A DNA stretch of 64,000 bases from Bog-473 sp963764305 (GCA_963764305.1 CAVXSD010000003.1:62001-126000), one strand, 5' to 3'; shown: positions 28,416 through 37,299, counted from the first letter of the stretch. Translations and numbers: made by a program. The notes: generated by a model not told the origin, from the letters alone.

Positions 28416-29192
28416 TCAGACCACCTTCAACTGCTCGAGGAAGGCCACGACGCGCTGCGCGCCGTTGCCGTCGTCCACCACGATCTCGCCCGCCCCGCGT
28501 GACTCGGCCTCGGAGACGTCAGTGATCTCCTGCCCGGCACCGGCCGCGCCGACCAGCGACGCGTCGATCCCGAGGTCGGACACCGTCAGGTTGTCCACCG
28601 GCTTGGACTTGGCCGCCATGATCCCCTTGAAGGAGGGGTACCGGGGCTCGACGACGCCGGCGGTGACCGTCACCAGAGCCGGCAGGGGGCACACGATCTC
28701 GTCGTAGCCCGCCTCCGTCTGGCGCTCGACCTTGACCGAGCCGCCGTCGACAGCGATCGCCTTGGCGAAGGTGACCGACGGCAACCCCATGAGCTCGGCC
28801 ACCTGGACGGGCAGTGTGCCGGTGTACCCGTCGGTGGACTCGGTCGCCATCACGACGAGGTCGGGATTGGCCCGCCCGATGGCGGCCGCCAGCACCCGGG
28901 CCGTGCCGAGGGCGTCACTGCCGGCCAGCGCGTCGTCGCTGATGAGGATGGCCTTGGCCGCACCCATGGCGAGCCCGGTGCGCAGACCGGAGGTCTCACC
29001 GCCCGGAGCCATGGAGACGAGCGTGACCTCGTCGCCCTCCCCCGAGGCGAGCTGGAGGGCCATCTCCACCCCGTAGTTGTCCGAGTCGTCCATGATGAGC
29101 TTGCCGGACCGATCGAGGGTGTTGGTGCCCGGATTCAGCGCTGCGGGGGCGGCCGGATCGGGGATCTGCTTGACGCACACGACGACGTTCAT
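28416..29192 (-). CDS. etfB: electron transfer flavoprotein beta subunit
   Basis: This 258-residue AMP-binding partner of EtfA begins MNVVVCVKQIPDP and contains the family loop ATESTDGYTGTLPVQVAELMG and the C-terminal EPRYPSFKGIMAAKSKP signature. The start is the ATG at 29192; an in-frame extension to 29246 lacks homology. The gene order etfB-etfA with coupled translation is standard. It is the likely electron acceptor for the acyl-CoA dehydrogenase encoded 30 kb away. Confidence 0.95.
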   Translation of the reverse strand: MNVVVCVKQIPDPAAPAALNPGTNTLDRSGKLIMDDSDNYGVEMALQLASGEGDEVTLVSMAPGGETSGLRTGLAMGAAKAILISDDALAGSDALGTARVLAAAIGRANPDLVVMATESTDGYTGTLPVQVAELMGLPSVTFAKAIAVDGGSVKVERQTEAGYDEIVCPLPALVTVTAGVVEPRYPSFKGIMAAKSKPVDNLTVSDLGIDASLVGAAGAGQEITDVSEAESRGAGEIVVDDGNGAQRVVAFLEQLKVV

Positions 29193-29257
29193 GGCCGACC
29201 ATCTTTGTGGACCCGGGCCGCATCCCGCCATTCGGCCCGGTGACAAGCCCTTTTCCG

Positions 29258-29299
29258 GGTCGCTCCCCTTTGGGGGTCGCTCCCCTTTGGGGGTCGCTC
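29258..29299. repeat. 17-bp tandem repeat, 2.5 copies, with terminator-like hairpins
   Basis: GGTCGCTCCCCTTTGGG is repeated twice exactly and then begins a third time. It lies at and just beyond the stop of the glycerophosphodiesterase gene and before etfB. Each unit can form a CCCC-TTT-GGGG hairpin, so it may serve as a terminator between the two genes. Confidence 0.6.
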
Positions 29300-29996
29300 A
29301 GCCGGCCCTGGCGCCTTCGGCCGCGGCGGCCAGGGCGTCGCCGAGCCGATCGGTGATCACGGTATCGACCCCCACCGCCACCATGGCCCGCAGGTCCTCG
29401 GGGGCGTTGACCGTCCACACGTTGACCGCAAGGCCCATTGCGTGGGCGCGCTCGACCAAGTCCGCGTCCACCGACACGAAGAAGGGATGGACGGCTCCGA
29501 ACCCCGCGGCCGCCGCCTCGGCCAGGGCCGGCTCGACCTCGTCGGAGAAGCCCCACAACGCGCCGAGGGCCAAGCGGCCGTCGGCGGCCTGGACGGCGCG
29601 CAGCGTCGCCATCTGGAAGGACGACACGAGTACCCGGCTGGTCCAGCCGGCCTCCTCAATGGCCGCGGCCGTCAGTACCGCCACGGCCTCCCCCGGGTCC
29701 CATCCCGGGTCCTGGGGGGCGTTCTTGATCTCGACGTTGACCACCATGCCTTCGCAGACCGCCAGCACGTCGGCCAGCAGGGGCACGTGCGAGGGGAGAT
29801 CGGCCACGACGAGGTCGGCCACCACGCCGAGACCGGGGATCTCCGCGTCGTGGTGCACGGCCAGTGCGCCGTCCGCCGTCAGGCGCACGTCGAGCTCGAC
29901 CCCGTCGGCACCGAGCCGCCGCGCCTCGGCGAAGGCGTCGATGGTGTTCTCGGTGAACCCCTCTGTGCAACCCCTATGTGCGAAGACGGCGGTCAT
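29298..29996 (-). CDS. glycerophosphodiester phosphodiesterase
   Basis: This 232-residue TIM-barrel enzyme has the GDPD signature. AHRGCTEGFTENTIDAF carries the HRG and ENT motifs, GVELDVRLTADG the metal-binding Glu-Asp, and AVHHD the catalytic His. NVEIKN and the C-terminal VNVWTVNAPEDL complete the pattern. There is no signal peptide, so it is cytoplasmic. It splits glycerophosphodiesters to glycerol-3-phosphate and alcohol. Its stop codon lies inside the tandem repeat. Confidence 0.93.
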   Translation of the reverse strand: MTAVFAHRGCTEGFTENTIDAFAEARRLGADGVELDVRLTADGALAVHHDAEIPGLGVVADLVVADLPSHVPLLADVLAVCEGMVVNVEIKNAPQDPGWDPGEAVAVLTAAAIEEAGWTSRVLVSSFQMATLRAVQAADGRLALGALWGFSDEVEPALAEAAAAGFGAVHPFFVSVDADLVERAHAMGLAVNVWTVNAPEDLRAMVAVGVDTVITDRLGDALAAAAEGARAG

Positions 29997-30062
29997 GCGC
30001 CCCGTGTCGTCTCCTCGTCACGATTCCACCGCCAGAGTGGCCGAATTTTCACGAAAACCTCC

Positions 30063-30091
30063 TTGCCAGGCTCCCGACGGACCATTACCCT
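30063..30091 (+). promoter_or_regulatory. predicted whiB promoter
   Basis: TTGCCA (30063-30068) and TACCCT (30086-30091) are separated by 17 bp and match the housekeeping sigma consensus well. The predicted transcription start at about 30098 would leave an 82-nt leader before the whiB ATG. Confidence 0.5.
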
Positions 30092-30107
30092 GACCTGAGT
30101 TAACCCG

Positions 30108-30150
30108 CTTTTCACTGACGGACACCATCTGGGTCCGATCATGTGAAAAG
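30108..30150. promoter_or_regulatory. 8-bp inverted repeat in the whiB leader
   Basis: CTTTTCAC (30108-30115) and GTGAAAAG (30143-30150) are perfectly complementary with a 27-bp spacer. Because the pair lies inside the predicted leader it could form an RNA stem. It could equally be two half-sites for a repressor. Confidence 0.35.
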
Positions 30151-30179
30151 GATCACAATGCTGGTGGAGGCACATTCCG

Positions 30180-30479
30180 ATGGCGCTCATGTGGAACCGG
30201 ACTGTCGACTGGGACGCGGACGACTGGCGGCGCTCCGCCGCCTGCCGCAATACCGAACCGGATCTCTTCTTCCCTGTTGGCACGACAGGACCGGCCGTCG
30301 ACCAGATCGAGGCGGCCAAGCGCGTCTGCCACGCCTGCGACGCCCTCGAGCCCTGCCTCGACTTCGCGCTGGCCACCAACCAGGAGTCAGGCGTCTGGGG
30401 CGGCACGTCCGAGGAGGAGCGCCGCAAGCTGCGCAAGGCGTGGCTGGCCGCACGACGGTCGCAGCGCGTCGCCATCTGA
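30180..30479 (+). CDS. WhiB-family iron-sulfur transcriptional regulator
   Basis: This 99-residue WhiB-like protein carries the four cluster ligands Cys22, Cys50, Cys53 and Cys59 (CxxCx5C), the turn motif GVWGG at 71-75 and a basic C-terminal tail (RRKLRKAWLAARRSQR) for DNA contact. These proteins bind a 4Fe-4S cluster and sigma factor region 4 and are restricted to Actinobacteria and their phages. The N-terminal WNRTVDWDADDWRRSAAC suggests the WhiB1/WhiB2-like branch, but I cannot name it. A GGAGG site precedes the ATG. Confidence 0.95.
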   Translation: MALMWNRTVDWDADDWRRSAACRNTEPDLFFPVGTTGPAVDQIEAAKRVCHACDALEPCLDFALATNQESGVWGGTSEEERRKLRKAWLAARRSQRVAI

Positions 30480-30497
30480 TCGCACCCACCACTTCGC

Positions 30498-32077
30498 TCA
30501 CCGCGGCGCGCGCACCGGCACCGAGATGGCCACGCGGGTGCCGCCCCCGTCGGCCGCCGGCAGCTCCTCCATGGAGATCGTCCCCTCCAACTGACTGACG
30601 ACCAGGTCGCGCACGATCGAAAGGCCGAGGCTGGACGTGCGCTCGATGTCGAACCCCTGCGGCAACCCGAGCCCGTCGTCGCGCACCTCGACGAGGAGCG
30701 CCGAATCCTCGTTGGACAGCGTCAGGTCGACGTGGCCCACCGGCGCGTAGCCCGCGGCGCCGCCCGCTCCCTCCAGCCCGACGGCGCCGTCCTGGCCCCC
30801 GGCGTTCTCCGGGTCGAAGGCGTGCTCGACCGCGTTCTGCAACAGCTCGGCCACCGTGACCGCCAGCGGGGTGGCGACGTCCGCCGACACCTCGCCCAGG
30901 TCCCCGTGCACCGAGATCACGATGGGCTGTGACGACACCACCGAGTCCTCCGCCATCAGCACCAGCGAGCTGACGATCTCTGCGAAGGGCACCTGGTCGC
31001 TCGGATCACGCGACAGGATCTCGTGCACCAGCGCGATGGAGCGCACCCGCCGCTCGGCCTCGTGCAGCGCCACCCGGGCCGCCCGGTCCCCGACCCGGCG
31101 CGCCTGGAGGCTCAACAGCGACGAGATCGTCTGCAGGTTGTTCTTGACCCGGTGGTGCACCTCGCGGATGGCGGCGTCCTTGGACAGCAGCAGCCGGTCG
31201 AGGCGACGCACGTCGGTGACGTCGCGCAGGAGGATCATCGCCCCGGTGACCACGCCGTGCGAGAGCAACGGGATGCAGTGGACGAGGACGATGACGTCGG
31301 GGCGGCGCTCGACCTCCTCGACCACGGGCCGACCGGTGGCGAGCGCCCACTCGACGGCGGACTCCTCGATGTCGAGGTCCCCGAAGCGGCGCCCCTCGGG
31401 CTGGGTGTAGATCCCCATCCGGTGAAAGGCGTTCATGGCGTTGGGCGAGGCGAACTCGACCCTCCCGTCGGCGTCGACCACGACGACGCCATCGCCGACG
31501 CGGGGGACTCCTCGGTGCCGACGTCCTCGTCGGGGAACGGGAAGGCCGACTGGGCCACCATGTCGGCGAGCCGCTCGAACACGTCGAGGTAGGTCCGCTC
31601 GTACATGCTCGTCGGCCCCTTGAGCGGGGCCAGCGAGACGCGCAGCAGCGCCCCGATGATGCGGCCGTCGAAACGGACGGGGATGTTCTCCACCGGCACC
31701 TGCTCGCCCAGGATCGGGTGGTGGATGCTGCCCCGCACGATCTCGCCCGAGTGCAGGCACCGGGCCACCAGGGTCCATTGCGACTCGTTCACCGTCTGGC
31801 CGACCAGGTCCTGGTCGACCAGCGTCGGCCGGTTGTTGGGGCGCATCTGGCCGAGCACGACCAGCTCGGGGTCCTCCCTGGCCGGCTCTGCCCCCGCCTC
31901 GTCGGTACTCGGCGCGGTGCCGCTGCTCCGGGCGGCGTGCACCGGGACCAGGAGGAGAAGGTCGGAGAAGGAGAGGTCGGCCAGGACGCTCCAGCTCCCG
32001 AGCAGCCGCTGCAGGTGCTCGAGCTCCTCGGGCTTGAGGTCGGTGTGGCTCATGGCCAGCTCGGCGGGCGTCGGCAT
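30498..32077 (-). CDS. PdtaS-like sensor histidine kinase, frameshifted
   Basis: The N-terminal GAF-like sensor half (MPTPAELAMSHTDL to FPFPDEDVGTEESP) is in one frame. From about 31505 the next frame continues RVGDGVVVVDADGR (PAS), then the HisKA_2 dimerisation helix REVHHRVKNNLQTISSLLSLQ and an HATPase_c domain (AELLQNAVEHAF, RDDGLGLPQGF). The C run at about 31505-31509 has five bases; six would restore one frame of about 526 residues. The domain order matches PdtaS, which signals to an RNA-binding antiterminator regulator. No such regulator is adjacent. The start overlaps the PHP gene stop (TGATG). Confidence 0.86.
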
Positions 32078-32973
32078 CAGGCGGCCCCTGCCCCCGGCCG
32101 CCCGGCGATCGCCACGGGATAGCCGGCGCGCCCCCTGTAGCCCTGCAGGGCGTCGGCCCCCGCCGCGGCCAGGACGGCCCGCAGGTCGTCGGCCCGGTCG
32201 GCCACATGCTCGAGCCGGTGGGCGTCCGAGGCTGTGGTGAGCGGTACCCCCCGGGCCACGAAGCGCTCGAGCAGCCCCAGGGCCGGGCACTGCTCCCCTA
32301 CCGGCTTGCGCCAGCCGGCCGAGCTGACCTCGGCGGCCATGCCCGAGGCCACGGCGGCCTCGGCGATGCGGTCCCACCACTCGGCGGGTGCGTCGGGGAC
32401 GAAGCCCGCCACCTTGATCAGGTCCGGGTGGGCCAGAACGTCACAGGCGCCCGACGCCGCCAGCTCCTCCAACGCCTGCGTGTATGCCTCCCAGCAGTCG
32501 TCGACCCGCCGGGCCGACCACTCGCCCATGGACACGGGGTCGTCGAGGTCGTCGAAGCGCCACCCGCCCACCCAGTGCACCGAGCCGAGGAGGACGTCGA
32601 AGGGATAGCCGCGCAGCAGGCCGGCGACCGCGTCCATGCGGCCCTCGTAGTAGTCGACCTCCAGTCCGATGACGACGGGCAGGCCGGCCTCCTTGGCCGC
32701 CTGGGCGCATTCCACGTAGGCGTCGAGGTCCGCCGTGGCGTGGAACTTCCAGTACTCGGCCATGGACTCGGCCAGGGCCGGGGGCACGTGCTCGTCGTCC
32801 CAGAAGCCGCCGACCAGCGCGTCTGCCTGGCGGAAGCGAAAGAGGTGCTCGGTCACCGCCAGCTCGCTCACACCCGACTGCTGGGCCCGCGCGCAGTAGT
32901 CGGCCAGCTGCTCCAGTCGGAGCGGCGTCTCGTGCTCCGAGTGGGGCCAGAGGTGAAGGTGGTAGTCGAGCAT
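32077..32973 (-). CDS. PHP-domain phosphoesterase, histidinol-phosphatase-like
   Basis: The protein has 298 residues. The PHP metal-binding motifs are DYHLHLWPHSEHE at the N-terminus, AVTEH, GLEVDYYEG, LGSVHWVGGW, VLAHPDLIK and the C-terminal SDAHRLEHV. The order fits HisK-type histidinol phosphatases, trinuclear metal enzymes. Other his genes are absent here, so the true substrate could be a different phosphoester. It is between an O-methyltransferase (15-bp gap) and the sensor kinase (overlap). Confidence 0.86.
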   Translation of the reverse strand: MLDYHLHLWPHSEHETPLRLEQLADYCARAQQSGVSELAVTEHLFRFRQADALVGGFWDDEHVPPALAESMAEYWKFHATADLDAYVECAQAAKEAGLPVVIGLEVDYYEGRMDAVAGLLRGYPFDVLLGSVHWVGGWRFDDLDDPVSMGEWSARRVDDCWEAYTQALEELAASGACDVLAHPDLIKVAGFVPDAPAEWWDRIAEAAVASGMAAEVSSAGWRKPVGEQCPALGLLERFVARGVPLTTASDAHRLEHVADRADDLRAVLAAAGADALQGYRGRAGYPVAIAGRPGAGAA

Positions 32974-32988
32974 CCCCCGTCCGCCCGG

Positions 32989-33636
32989 TCAGGCGGCCCG
33001 GCGGATCAAGGTGACGCCGTCCCTGATGGTCGTGAGCACGCAGACGACGCGGGGGTCGTTGACCACCTTGTCGTTGAAGGCGCGCAGGGCGAGTGCCCCC
33101 TCGTGCGGTTCCTTCTCCGACGCCAGGACGCCGCCGGCCTGCAGCGTGTTGTCGACGACGATCAGCCCGTGGCCGGCCAGCTTTGGCAGCACGGCCTCGA
33201 AGTAGGCGTCGTAGGAGACCTTGTCGGCGTCGATGAACACGAGGTCGAACGGTCCCTGCAATTCCTCGAGGGAGCGCAGCGCCGGGCCCTCGATCACGCT
33301 GATGTGGCTCTCGAGGCCGGCAGCGGCGATGTTGCCGCGCGCCACCTGGGCGTGGTGCGGGTCGACCTCGAGCGAGATGATGGAACCGTCCTTCCAGAGG
33401 CCCGCCGCCATGGCCATGGCCGAGTAGCCGGTGAAGGTGCCGATCTCGAGGACGCTGGTCGCCTGGGTGGCGAACACCAGCAGCTCGAGGAACCGGCCCT
33501 CCTGGCGCCCGACCATCATCCCCCAGGCGGCGAAGTCCTCCCTGGTCGAGGCGTCCACCGACGCCAGGTGGCCCGGCGGCGCCGTCGTGTGGGCGTCCGC
33601 ATACTCCTGGACTTCGGGATTGATCAGCTGGGCCAT
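32989..33636 (-). CDS. class I SAM-dependent O-methyltransferase (CCoAOMT type)
   Basis: This 215-residue methyltransferase has the caffeoyl-CoA OMT pattern. LEIGTFTGYSAMAMA is the SAM-binding motif I, DLVFIDADKVSYDAYFEAVLPKL the metal-binding Asp region, and VDNTLQAGGV follows. It methylates a catechol-like or other hydroxyl group using a divalent cation; the substrate is unknown. On the minus strand TACCAT ends 7 nt before the ATG at 33636, suggesting a leaderless start. Confidence 0.92.
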   Translation of the reverse strand: MAQLINPEVQEYADAHTTAPPGHLASVDASTREDFAAWGMMVGRQEGRFLELLVFATQATSVLEIGTFTGYSAMAMAAGLWKDGSIISLEVDPHHAQVARGNIAAAGLESHISVIEGPALRSLEELQGPFDLVFIDADKVSYDAYFEAVLPKLAGHGLIVVDNTLQAGGVLASEKEPHEGALALRAFNDKVVNDPRVVCVLTTIRDGVTLIRRAA

Positions 33637-33643
33637 GGCACCG

Positions 33644-33649
33644 ATGGTA
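33644..33649 (-). promoter_or_regulatory. -10 hexamer for the O-methyltransferase gene
   Basis: TACCAT on the minus strand lies 7 nt before the ATG at 33636, with no ribosome site. This suggests a leaderless transcript. Confidence 0.35.
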
Positions 33650-33666
33650 GGCGCCGCCCGACCCCG

Positions 33667-34815
33667 TTACCCCCAGACCTGCGCGCCCAACTGCAGGAGC
33701 CCACCGATGTCGTAGATGTCGGCGTCGAAGAACGGGACGGTCACGAGTACGTCCGGCGCACCCGTGAGCTCCGCCTGCTGCTCGGCCTCGCGCCGGGCCA
33801 CCACGCCGAAGTTGAGGAAGCTCTCGGCCACCTCTCCCAGGACCCGGGCCGCCACCACGGGGTCGTCGGTCAGCCCCGCGGCCAGCTCGTCGGCCCGGGC
33901 GGCGATCGACTGGGCCAGCTTGTCGGTCTGGGCGTCGCGGAGGTACTCGGGCAGCACCTTGTTCAACACCACGACGCCCAGGTGAAGCTTGCGCGCCGTG
34001 AGCTCGGCGGAGAAGAACTCCGCCTCGCGCACCGGTGTCGCCTCGAGCGTCGAGACGACCATGAAAGTGGTGCGCCGGTCCGACAGCAGCCGCGTGACGG
34101 CCTCGGCGCGCTCGACGAAGCCGGTGTACATCGACTGGAACAAGATGAAGAACTCCGAGATGTCGGCCAGGAACTGCGTGCCGAGGATGCGGTCGGCCAC
34201 CTGGTAGAAGGGCCGCGACGCCATGTTCACCAACCGCGACCGGTAGGGCACGATCAGCCAGCGCAACAGCCGCGACGAGAAGAAGTCCGCCATGCGCTGC
34301 GGCGCGTCGAGGAAGTCCAGCGCGTTGCGCGTGGGCGCGGTGTCAACGACGATGAGGTCGTAGTTGCCCTCGCAGTGGATCTCGTAGAGCCGCTCCATCG
34401 CGATGTAGTCATGGGATTGGACGAAGCGGCCCGAGATGTTCTGGTAGAGCGGGTTGGCCAGGATCTGCTGGCGCGTCGCCTCGTCGGGCGCGTGGGTGCG
34501 GATGAGGTCGTCCCAGCTCTGCTTGGTGTCCAGCATGGCCGCCCACAGCTCACCCCTCGGGCGGGCCGCCGAGCGGGCGAAGACATCATCGGGGATGCGG
34601 ACCTCGTCGTTCCCGATCCCCTTCAACCCCAGCGCGTCGGCCAGGCGCTTGGCCGGGTCGACGGTGAGCACGAGAACACGGCCGCCCTGCTCGACCACGG
34701 CCGTGGCGGCCAGCGCGGCCGCGGTGGTCGTCTTGCCGACCCCGCCCGGCCCGCAGGCGATGACGATGTCCTTGGCGGCGAGCAGCTGACCGACCGTCTT
34801 GGCGGCGGGGATCAC
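33667..34815 (-). CDS. ArsA/Get3-like ATPase, second of a pair
   Basis: This 382-residue P-loop ATPase has the deviant Walker A GPGGVGKTTTAAALA, switch I near LTVDPAKRLADAL and switch II DLIVVDTAPTRNALDFLD. Such ArsA-type ATPases form heterodimers in Actinobacteria (Rv3679/Rv3680-like, found beside whiB4 in mycobacteria). The GTG start overlaps the first ATPase stop by 4 bp (GTGA), so equal expression is expected. No arsB partner is adjacent; the client or transported substrate is unknown. Confidence 0.88.
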   Translation of the reverse strand: MIPAAKTVGQLLAAKDIVIACGPGGVGKTTTAAALAATAVVEQGGRVLVLTVDPAKRLADALGLKGIGNDEVRIPDDVFARSAARPRGELWAAMLDTKQSWDDLIRTHAPDEATRQQILANPLYQNISGRFVQSHDYIAMERLYEIHCEGNYDLIVVDTAPTRNALDFLDAPQRMADFFSSRLLRWLIVPYRSRLVNMASRPFYQVADRILGTQFLADISEFFILFQSMYTGFVERAEAVTRLLSDRRTTFMVVSTLEATPVREAEFFSAELTARKLHLGVVVLNKVLPEYLRDAQTDKLAQSIAARADELAAGLTDDPVVAARVLGEVAESFLNFGVVARREAEQQAELTGAPDVLVTVPFFDADIYDIGGLLQLGAQVWG

Positions 34816-35768
34816 AGGCCCAGCTCCTCGCCGAGTGCGTGGGCCACCTGGCGCGTGGTGCGGGCGCCGAAGCTGCGCGCGAACAGATAGGGCAGGAGGA
34901 GCACGGGCAGGTCCTCGGCCAGCCCGGCCTGGAGCCGCTGCAGGTGCGCCGAGCGCGTGCGGCGCAGGGTGACGGCGAGGCGGGCCGCCTCGAGCACCGG
35001 TGCGACGGTGCCGCCGGCCCGCTCCGACAACGTGCGCTCGACGTCCGGGGTGCGCAACTGCTCGAAGATCTCCTCCTCGCGCTGGCCGAAGAGCTCGGGG
35101 AGGACACGGTTGACCACCACGGCCGACATGCGCACCGTGGTCTCCTCGCGCACCCGCTTCTCCAGCTCGAGCGTCTCGCTGACCGGCATCTCCTCGGGCG
35201 TGCACACCGCGACCAGCCCCGTCTGGCGCGGGTCCGAGAGGATGTCGAGCATCCAGTCGGTCTGGCTGCGGATCAGCCCGACCTTGACGAGGTCGTTGAT
35301 GGCCTGGGGCGCGGCCAGCTGGCCGATGATGTGGCCGCTGGCCGGGGCGTCCACCACCACCAGGTCGTAATGGGACTCTCGTACCTCCCAGCAGAATTTG
35401 CCGACGGTCAGGATCTCCCGGACCCCCGGCGCCGCCGTGGCCACGAAGTCGAACGCCTTGGCCAGCGGCCCGATCCGGCCGATCACCGGGATGCGCAGGT
35501 GCAGCTTGAGGTACTCGCGCAGCGAAGCCTCCGTGTCCATCGACATGGACCAGACGCCGGGGGCGATCTCCCGCGGCGTGAAGTCGGTGGGAGGCGCCTC
35601 GAAGAGCGACGTCACGTCGCCCTTGGCGTCGACCTCGCACACCAGGACGCGCTTGCCGTGCTCGGCGGCCAACTGGGCCAGGCCAGCCGCGACCGTCGTC
35701 TTGCCCACCCCGCCCTTGCCGGTGACGAACACCAGACGCAGGTCCAAGAGGTCGGGCGCCGCCTTCAC
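34812..35768 (-). CDS. ArsA/Get3-like ATPase, first of a pair
   Basis: The protein has 318 residues with Walker A TGKGGVGKTTVAAGLA near residue 16, CEVDAKGDVTSLF as switch I and DLVVVDAPASGHI as switch II. It has the mycobacterial Rv3679-type length and is shorter than its neighbour, with which it shares the fold but little detailed sequence. The start codon is GTG, 33 bp after the DUF3107 gene on the same strand. The pair probably forms a hetero-oligomeric ATPase at the membrane. Confidence 0.88.
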   Translation of the reverse strand: MKAAPDLLDLRLVFVTGKGGVGKTTVAAGLAQLAAEHGKRVLVCEVDAKGDVTSLFEAPPTDFTPREIAPGVWSMSMDTEASLREYLKLHLRIPVIGRIGPLAKAFDFVATAAPGVREILTVGKFCWEVRESHYDLVVVDAPASGHIIGQLAAPQAINDLVKVGLIRSQTDWMLDILSDPRQTGLVAVCTPEEMPVSETLELEKRVREETTVRMSAVVVNRVLPELFGQREEEIFEQLRTPDVERTLSERAGGTVAPVLEAARLAVTLRRTRSAHLQRLQAGLAEDLPVLLLPYLFARSFGARTTRQVAHALGEELGL

Positions 35769-35801
35769 CGCCCCCGCGCCAGTCCCGCGGTCACGCCCGC
35801 C

Positions 35802-36038
35802 TCAGGGGGCGCCGAACCCGACGCGGCGATCGCCCGAGGGCGCACCCACCTCGACATAGGCGACCTTGACCACGGGAATGCCCACCCGTCGCCCCTTGCG
35901 GTCGGTCAGCCAGAGGACCCCGTCGCCGGTCTTGAGCAGCTTCTCGATGTCGGCGACCACCTTGTCACGATCGGCATCGTCGGGCATCTCCACTTCGAGC
36001 TCCTTGGGGGTGTGGGTGATGCCGATGCGCACGTCCAC
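35802..36038 (-). CDS. DUF3107 family protein
   Basis: This 78-residue protein begins MDVRIGITHTPKELEVEMPDD and ends VGIPVVKVAYVEVGAPSGDRRVGFG, the standard DUF3107 layout found across Actinobacteria. The function is unknown. It starts with GTG after a GAGGAG site. It lies at the head of the ArsA-pair operon and is divergent from the dNTPase gene with 72 bp between. Confidence 0.93.
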   Translation of the reverse strand: MDVRIGITHTPKELEVEMPDDADRDKVVADIEKLLKTGDGVLWLTDRKGRRVGIPVVKVAYVEVGAPSGDRRVGFGAP

Positions 36039-36110
36039 CTGGTCTCACTCTCCTCACGACCTCGCAGACGGTTCGAGGCCACCTGGACGTTACAGCGACG
36101 CGGCAGACTT

Positions 36111-37289
36111 ATGGACATGACGTCCGGTGAGACCGAGCGCAGTGCCCGCTGGGCAGCGACGATGGCCGGCTACTCCGGGCCCGTGCGCCTGGCCCACGCC
36201 GACTCCCGTGCCCAGATCGGGCCGGCCCCGGGATCGCTCCTGGTGGACCAGACCCAACCGGCGGTGCCGAGGGGACGGGTCGAGCGCCGGGAACTCGAGG
36301 ACGCGCTCCTGGCACCCGGCGCCACGCGTTCGTCGGACACCGGCAACCGGGCTCAGCCCGAGCCGCCGGATCCCTGGCGCACCTGTTTCGAGCGTGACCG
36401 CGACCGCATCCTGCACGCCACCTCGTTCCGCCGCCTGGCCGGCAAGACCCAGGTCTTCGTATTCCCCCAGGACCACCAGCGCACCCGCCTGACCCACGCG
36501 CTCGAGGTGGCACAGGTCGCCACGGCGATCGCGCGGGCATGTCGCCTCAACGTGGCCCTCACCGAGGCCATCGCCCTCGGGCACGACTGCGGGCACGGGC
36601 CCGGCGGGCACGCCAGCGAGGACGCGCTCGACCCCTACGTGCCCGGCGGGTTCGACCATGCACCGTGGGGGGCGCTGGTCTCCCTCGCGCCCCTCAACCT
36701 GTGCGCCGAGACCGTCGACGGCGTCGCCAACCACAGCTGGTCGCGCCCTGCCCCGGCCACGCCCGAGGGCGAGGTGGTCAGCTGGGCCGACCGCATCGCG
36801 TACGTCTGCCACGATTGGGAGGACGCGGTCCTGTCGGGCATCGTGGCGCCGCACCAGCTGCCGCCGGCCGTCCGCGCCCGGTGCGGGGAGCGGCGCAGCG
36901 CGCAGCTGGGCGCCTTCATCACGGGCGTGGTCTCGGCCTCCCTGCGCACCGGTCAGGTCGGGATGGAGGAGGAGGAGGCTGAGGCGCTCGCGGCGTTCCG
37001 GGCCTGCAACTACGAACGCATCTATCTGCGCGACGCCTCGCTGCGGCAGGGCGACGCGGTGATCAGCGTGCTGCGCGCGCTGGTCGAGCACTTCGCCGAC
37101 CGGCCCCACCTGATCACCGAGCACTCGGCGGCCCGGGAAGAGTCCGCCGACGTGATTGCCGGAAGCGAGGAGGCGGTGCTGGCCGGCGTCACCTACGTGG
37201 CGGGCATGACCGACCGGTTCGCCTTCCGCCAGGCCGTGGCGCTGCTCGGCTGGGACCCGGCAAAGCTGCCCGCCGGCGTCGACAGTTGA
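36111..37289 (+). CDS. HD-domain dGTPase-like dNTP triphosphohydrolase
   Basis: This 392-residue protein is of the dGTPase/SAMHD1-like HD family. HATSFRRLAGKTQVF is followed by RTRLTHALEVAQVATAIAR (first metal His) and ALGHDCGHGPGGHASEDAL (HD pair). WADRIAYVCHDWEDA supplies the final Asp. It hydrolyses dNTPs to deoxynucleoside and triphosphate. Compared with homologues it has an extended, poorly conserved N-terminus; the ATG at 36111 is tentative and the ATG at 36117 or 36162 is possible. In many Actinobacteria it neighbours DNA primase, which is not seen here. Confidence 0.9.
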   Translation: MDMTSGETERSARWAATMAGYSGPVRLAHADSRAQIGPAPGSLLVDQTQPAVPRGRVERRELEDALLAPGATRSSDTGNRAQPEPPDPWRTCFERDRDRILHATSFRRLAGKTQVFVFPQDHQRTRLTHALEVAQVATAIARACRLNVALTEAIALGHDCGHGPGGHASEDALDPYVPGGFDHAPWGALVSLAPLNLCAETVDGVANHSWSRPAPATPEGEVVSWADRIAYVCHDWEDAVLSGIVAPHQLPPAVRARCGERRSAQLGAFITGVVSASLRTGQVGMEEEEAEALAAFRACNYERIYLRDASLRQGDAVISVLRALVEHFADRPHLITEHSAAREESADVIAGSEEAVLAGVTYVAGMTDRFAFRQAVALLGWDPAKLPAGVDS

Positions 37290-37299
37290 GCCGTCCGGC

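Noticed and set aside
29258..29299. CRISPR-like array
   Set aside because: The units are 17 bp, directly adjacent without spacers and only 2.5 in number, with no cas genes.
32206..34890. 894-codon plus-strand ORF opposite the PHP, methyltransferase and ATPase genes
   Set aside because: It is His/Arg/Gly-rich antisense output of high-GC genes and has no domain; the minus strand carries three clear families.
34839..36110. N-terminal extension of the dNTPase to 816 residues
   Set aside because: The extension is antisense of the ATPase and DUF3107 genes; HD-family homology begins only after about 36150.
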